The position numbers and the translations under genes are program-made. This document shows positions 22,683-26,290 of a DNA stretch of 26,290 bases, piece after piece. The notes under the pieces were generated by a model. That model was not told where the DNA came from. It made no database searches and worked only from the letters and a program-made list of their open reading frames with translations. The number at the start of each line of letters is the position of its first letter. The first letter of the stretch is position 1. The stretch spans positions 20,375 through 46,664 of the forward strand of contig KN883644.1 in NCBI GenBank assembly GCA_000934455.1, read 5' to 3'. The DNA comes from Apostichopus parvimensis. Taxonomy: Eukaryota; Echinodermata; Holothuroidea; Aspidochirotida; Stichopodidae.

Positions 22683-23308
22683 TTGAAGTAACGAGGGACA
22701 TGGGAGGGAAGGAAGCTTCTAGATTTTCCACCATCTTCACAATGATCAAGTTGTCAAGGATATTAAGCCAACCAATCGAAAACTATAGGTATAGATATGG
22801 AATCAAGAGCACTGGTACATTATTTCACACTAACAAGTTCAGATTATATCAATAATCCGAAGAGAACCCCTAATATAGGCAACGTTCTCACAAGTTAACA
22901 TCTGTATTTCACATATGTGGAACCACCCAAGTTCCTTATACACATTTACTTCTATACGGTATATATTAACTCATTGTTTCTAAACAATAGAAATTGAGTT
23001 GAGATTAAAATTAATCATGAAACCCTTTTCAACGAGTAAATAACAGAAATAATATTTAGATTCAATAAAACTGATTTATAAAAGAGGTTTCTTATTGGAC
23101 GTATCAAACGAAGATAATTTTGAAAGACATGATAAAATAGGCTAACATGACCGTCATGAAGGTAAGAATAAAAAACAAACTCGTAAATATGAAATGAAAT
23201 TGATCAATGTGGAATCTTTTTCAAAACTTTGAAACTAGCTGAAACACGTTCATGCATTTAAGAATTTACATCAACTAAATTAAGGAAAAGGTTGCATAAA
23301 TATCTTAC

Positions 23309-23387
23309 CCTTGTAAATTATATGTTGTAGAACTGAAGAATGCGTAAGTTTTGTTAGTTCTGGATGACTTGTTTCATTTAAAATCAT
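23309..23387 (-). CDS. CA10: CA10/CA11-like carbonic anhydrase-related protein, internal exon b
   Basis: This short 79-bp exon has no unusual ORF length but fits between its neighbours exactly. It encodes MILNETSHPELTKLTHSSVL then QHIIYK plus the first base of a Gly codon. The acceptor is TTCTTTATTACTATAG ending at 23388 and the donor is AAGG|GTAAG, so the exon enters in phase 0 and leaves in phase 1. It corresponds to the CA10 segment after SIFIK (the NPFLNRML...ITYKN region), and spacing and residue pattern agree (hydrophobic L-x-x-L, then I-x-Y-K). NET near the start is a possible N-glycosylation site, plausible for a secreted protein. The upstream intron is 953 bp and the downstream intron 748 bp. 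Recognition depends on position and splice phase more than on strong identity. Confidence 0.75.
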
Positions 23388-23470
23388 CTATAGTAATAAA
23401 GAAGACAAGAACAATAATTTTAAAACAGAAACAGAGAATGGATATTTGTGGCATGTGAGAATAAGAGAAA

Positions 23471-23505
23471 GCACACACACGCACACACACACACACACAC
23501 ACACA
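23471..23505. repeat. (AC)n microsatellite, left of the inverted-repeat element
   Basis: About 17 AC units with one G interruption. Confidence 0.95.
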
Positions 23506-23519
23506 TGTTCGTATTACAT

Positions 23520-23674
23520 TCAGACCGAGGACCCCATTGTATTTTCCATTGTTCAAATCCACGTACCCAAACCTTAACAATACCCCATACAATGGAATTC
23601 TTCCGAGGACGTGGTGATTCTTTAGAAATCACAACCGAGGACCTGAAATTCTTTTGTTCAAGTCCTCGGTCAGA
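23520..23674. repeat. 155-bp inverted-repeat element flanked by AC microsatellites
   Basis: TCAGACCGAGGAC at 23520-23532 and GTCCTCGGTCAGA at 23662-23674 are inverted copies (12 of 13 pairs). CCGAGGAC occurs twice more inside (from 23603 and 23635). The stretch 23634-23670 folds as a 14-bp stem with one mismatch and a 9-base loop. CA/AC microsatellites lie on both outer sides (to about 23505, from about 23694). It sits in intron b/a of the CA10-like gene. Both strands stay open across it, but the reading frames are mostly His-Thr/Cys-Val repeats and I do not call them genes. Confidence 0.6.
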
Positions 23675-23693
23675 TAGCAAAACAAACGCACAA

Positions 23694-23713
23694 GACACAC
23701 ACACACACACACA
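23694..23713. repeat. (AC)n microsatellite, right of the inverted-repeat element
   Basis: About ten AC units. Together with the array at 23471 it brackets the inverted-repeat element. Confidence 0.9.
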
Positions 23714-24340
23714 AAAGGCCTTCACCGAATCCACTTGTCAGCCTAATACCAAACTATACTAAACTTCCCTTTTAGCTGAACAGAAGTTAATAATAAAACT
23801 AATCAGTTTAAATGCTTTTTAATTTAGGAAATTAAGATTCATTTCAGACAACTTGGAGTCTTTTAATTGTATTATTATTATTATGAAGGCCTTCATACCA
23901 CCTTTGGAATGTAATTATACTTTCACAGTGTCTTCTGTACGGTGCCGACAGATATCTAAGCCTTGTAATAAAATAAGTATAACCAATAATGGAATATAAT
24001 ATAGTTTAAAGCCAAAGAAATCATAAAAGTACCATTTGTGAGATAAATAATGTTAGCCGCTAACTTTTAATATATCGGCATATACATAATTTTATCCAGG
24101 CTTGGAGTGATAAACGTTGAGTAATTTGTCAGTTATCCATCTGTTCTATACTAACTTGATTTGTGTGTCCCGATTTACACATTTTTTTTTATAGTGTGTG
24201 GTGGTTATCACAACTGTACCCAAGTAAGCTTTAACTTGTGGCCCACTCCGGGTTTTATCATATGTGGGGGTGAGGGTAACAAAACGTGCTGTTCCGTTGG
24301 TTTTGCATGAGCATACACGCATGCGCATTATTTACTATAC

Positions 24341-24436
24341 CTGTAGGAAGATGGACATAATCGCGAGTCCTTTGGGTGATTTCTGAGCTTTCTCAAAGTT
24401 GGAGTATAATTGGTCATTCCAGAAGGTCATATGAAG
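24341..24436 (-). CDS. CA10: CA10/CA11-like carbonic anhydrase-related protein, internal exon a
   Basis: This 96-bp exon encodes 32 residues, LHMTFWNDQLYSNFEKAQKS followed by PKGLAIMSIFLQ. It aligns with the stretch of alpha-carbonic anhydrases around the third zinc ligand (the ELHLVHWN region of CA2) and with the KSPNGLVVVSIF stretch of CA10. The acceptor is TTTATTTTATCAG ending at 24437, and the donor is CAG|GTATAG, so both edges are phase 0. CA10/CA11 are known in vertebrates as secreted, catalytically silent CA-fold glycoproteins reported to bind neurexins. Residue 2 is His where I recall Gln in human CA10, so one zinc ligand position is kept. The preceding exons (signal peptide and first two zinc positions) are not visible in the window. 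An active alpha-CA cannot be excluded from this exon alone, but the following exons are clearly CA10-type. Confidence 0.85.
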
Positions 24437-26055
24437 CTGATAAAATAAAGGAAAATAAGAAGACATTAATGTTGGGGAAGTTGGGTAAGATTTGTCAATA
24501 AAATAAGAAATAAACATACGTTCTCACATGCACTTAAATACAGTATATGTATACATGCATACATAAATACATGTACTTGTACATCACACATGTTATAACC
24601 ACGGAATTAATTCTCCATGCAATGTCAAGTGTGGCAAATCCTCTTTCCTCTCCTCGGGCAAACGAAGATATATATTTGTTAGGTAATGAAATACAAACCT
24701 TGCATTAAGTTATGGTCACGTGTTAACCTAATGGATACAACCACGCATCGTAAAGTGTGTTTTTATGGTCTTTTTCATATACGTGGTTGACGGTATGGAA
24801 GTACTTTCTCTCGCGCTCTTTTAGTAAGGAAGCGGATAGGTCAATTAAATCCAATTTGCCCATTTACTGATTCAAAGAAGATCCCTGAGACATTAGAATC
24901 GGCTTTAATTGCCCACCTCTTGAGGTAATTTGTGTCACAATGATAAACAAACTTCGACACGTTTTGTCATGACCGAAAGTACTAGGGAGTTTCCAATGAG
25001 GTTATAAACTTGACATTTTAGGAAAACTGTTTTGATTTGTTTCTCGTGTTATTATTAGCTTCAACTATATAGGACGTATGTATATTTGCATTATAAAAAA
25101 AAAGATGCGACGGAACTATAAAGTCGTGGCATGGACTGAAATTGTCCGAGCTTTAATAAATCTCCGAGTTTGACAATTTAAAAGGTGGAAAGGTTCATGT
25201 AGGAGGTAGTTTGTAACTTTATAACTGTGTAAAGAAGACTAAGCCCACTCTATAATAATCAGCTGCGGTAAAATGAAAACACGCTTTACTTAACGCATGA
25301 CCACATTTAGACTGAACAGTCTATCCATCTATCTATCTTGGTACAATTTACCCATATATGGTTATTTTTTTCCCCAATGGTCCACGGGCCCAATAATTGC
25401 ATATACAATTTAAAGCACGTAAAATATCAATTAAGTACATAATTCAGCAGAATGATCCACGATTAAAAGCATATACATACAGGGATTGCTCACGGAACGA
25501 GAAAATATTCAATATTTCTGTAACATACTAGGGAACGAACGAAAGGCCGAAGGGATTGTGAAACGGGTCACTAAACGCCGCTGACGTTATACTGGGCATT
25601 AGGTTGCTAAATTTTGCCGCGTCATATTTTCAGGCAATACGTCAGCATGATAACACATTTATTGAATGAACTTCAAACTTGTCAAAGCCATCATCATTAG
25701 ATGAATACTTAGATATTCATCCAGGTAGACGAAGATCTTTAAAGGACGCCCATAATACATCATGATGACGGAAAATTTCACCACTAATTGGTCTTAAACC
25801 GTTTGTTACTGTTGGTATTAACTATTCTTAACGAAAAAGAAGGATAAGATTGGATTCGAATACAGCCTATAACACCGGGAGCATAATTTGTGTCATAATC
25901 CTAGCAATTAACTTAGCTTAATGAAGGGAATTGCTTCGAACAAGGTAAATATCTTGTTTGGCAAGTGAAGGAATAGAAGGTTACGTCTATACTCATTCTC
26001 GTTTCTTGTTACTATATAAGCAGGAGCAATAATCTGCTGGAACTTTAAGTTAAAT

Positions 26056-26082
26056 ATATCTATCTCTCTCTCTCTCTTTCTC
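26056..26082. repeat. (CT)n microsatellite
   Basis: TATC units run into a CT run with one TTT interruption. Confidence 0.9.
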
Positions 26083-26231
26083 ATGCTCTCTTGTCAGTTT
26101 TGTTTTGTCGCAGTGCCGTGAATACTGATTAGTGTAGGATAAGTGAACGCACAGCTGTCGCTTCTGTAGATGATGTTCGTCAATTTTTATTAGAAATTAC
26201 TATGCCCATTTTCTTGCTCGATTAAGCTGAC

Positions 26232-26248
26232 GTGTGTGTGTGTGTGTT
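26232..26248. repeat. (GT)n microsatellite
   Basis: About eight GT units, followed by TTTTCCCCC. Confidence 0.85.
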
Positions 26249-26290
26249 TTTCCCCCGTTTGTGTGCTTTCACTTGCCTGTTGAAATTATA

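Larger units (their letters stand above)
18330..24436 (-). other. CA10: Span of the partial CA10-like gene
   Basis: Four exons join in frame over about 170 codons, roughly half of a CA10-type protein of about 330 residues. Introns are 23388-24340 (953 bp), 22561-23308 (748 bp) and 18508-22405 (3898 bp), all GT-AG. The 5' part of the gene was looked for on the minus strand up to 26290 and not found, so it should lie past the right edge. The reading frames are intact with no stop or frameshift, so this looks like a live gene and not a pseudogene. Confidence 0.85.
24437..26290 (-). other. Presumed upstream intron of the CA10-like gene
   Basis: Since exon a has an acceptor at its upstream edge, this stretch should be intron. 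I scanned the minus strand for the expected CA10 segment (a HFG...GSEH...G.F.GE pattern ending at a phase-0 donor) and did not find it. It holds CT and GT microsatellites near the right end and is otherwise unremarkable AT-rich sequence. Confidence 0.6.

Noticed and set aside
23420-23762. Overlapping 104-codon frames on both strands
   Set aside because: They owe their length to AC/GT repeats (His-Thr and Cys-Val runs) and the inverted-repeat element between them.
25340-25410. Minus-strand donor-like GTAAAT after an open stretch, as a missing CA10 exon
   Set aside because: The peptide (QLLGPWTIGEKNNHIW) does not match the expected CA10 segment, and the phase and end residue do not fit exon a.

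Overview
The window looks like nuclear DNA of a metazoan, and most likely a marine deuterostome invertebrate. It is AT-rich (roughly 60-65% by eye) and gene-poor. It carries many microsatellites and long G or C homopolymers, and its one recognisable gene has canonical GT-AG introns of 0.7-3.9 kb. Words such as TAGGCCTATA and GGCCTAGGCTAGGC are frequent; I associate this flavour with echinoderm or sea-cucumber-like genomes, but that is an impression and not proof. I saw no operons, ribosome binding sites, CRISPR arrays or viral genes.

The gene is on the minus strand, at about 24.4 kb down to 18.3 kb. Four exons (24341-24436, 23309-23387, 22406-22560, 18330-18507) splice in frame with phases 0/1/0/1. 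Together they encode the C-terminal half of an alpha-carbonic-anhydrase fold most like the carbonic anhydrase-related proteins CA10/CA11 (CARP-X/XI), with GSMTIPPCYET, NLRPIFP and AIRTNI as signature segments. The N-terminal half (signal peptide and the first two zinc-ligand positions) was not found and should lie beyond the right edge (>26290) in the genome. The 3' end is ambiguous: either the reading frame runs into a stop at 18307-18309, or a strong GTAAGT donor at 18329 leads to a further small exon, with one weak candidate at 17548-17564.

From 1 to about 17.5 kb I recognise no gene. This part holds a 31-bp minisatellite of about 13 units (3551-3953), three short tandem duplications (3218, 7745, 7991), a diverged 64-bp direct repeat (5283/5648), a nuclear-receptor-type AGGTCA triplet (660-678), two perfect CRE palindromes, several G/C tracts, and three weak exon-like open stretches on the plus strand (2548, 8516, 14936).

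The introns of the CA10-like gene hold a degraded tRNA-derived (SINE-like) fragment at about 19.8 kb, a 35-bp near-palindrome at 22086, and a small inverted-repeat element bounded by two AC microsatellites at 23520-23674. The last 1.85 kb (24437-26290) is inferred upstream intron with microsatellites. I found no convincing new biological system. The most useful leads are the retained His119-type zinc-ligand position in a CA10-like protein, the ambiguous C-terminus, and the 23.5-kb inverted-repeat element.
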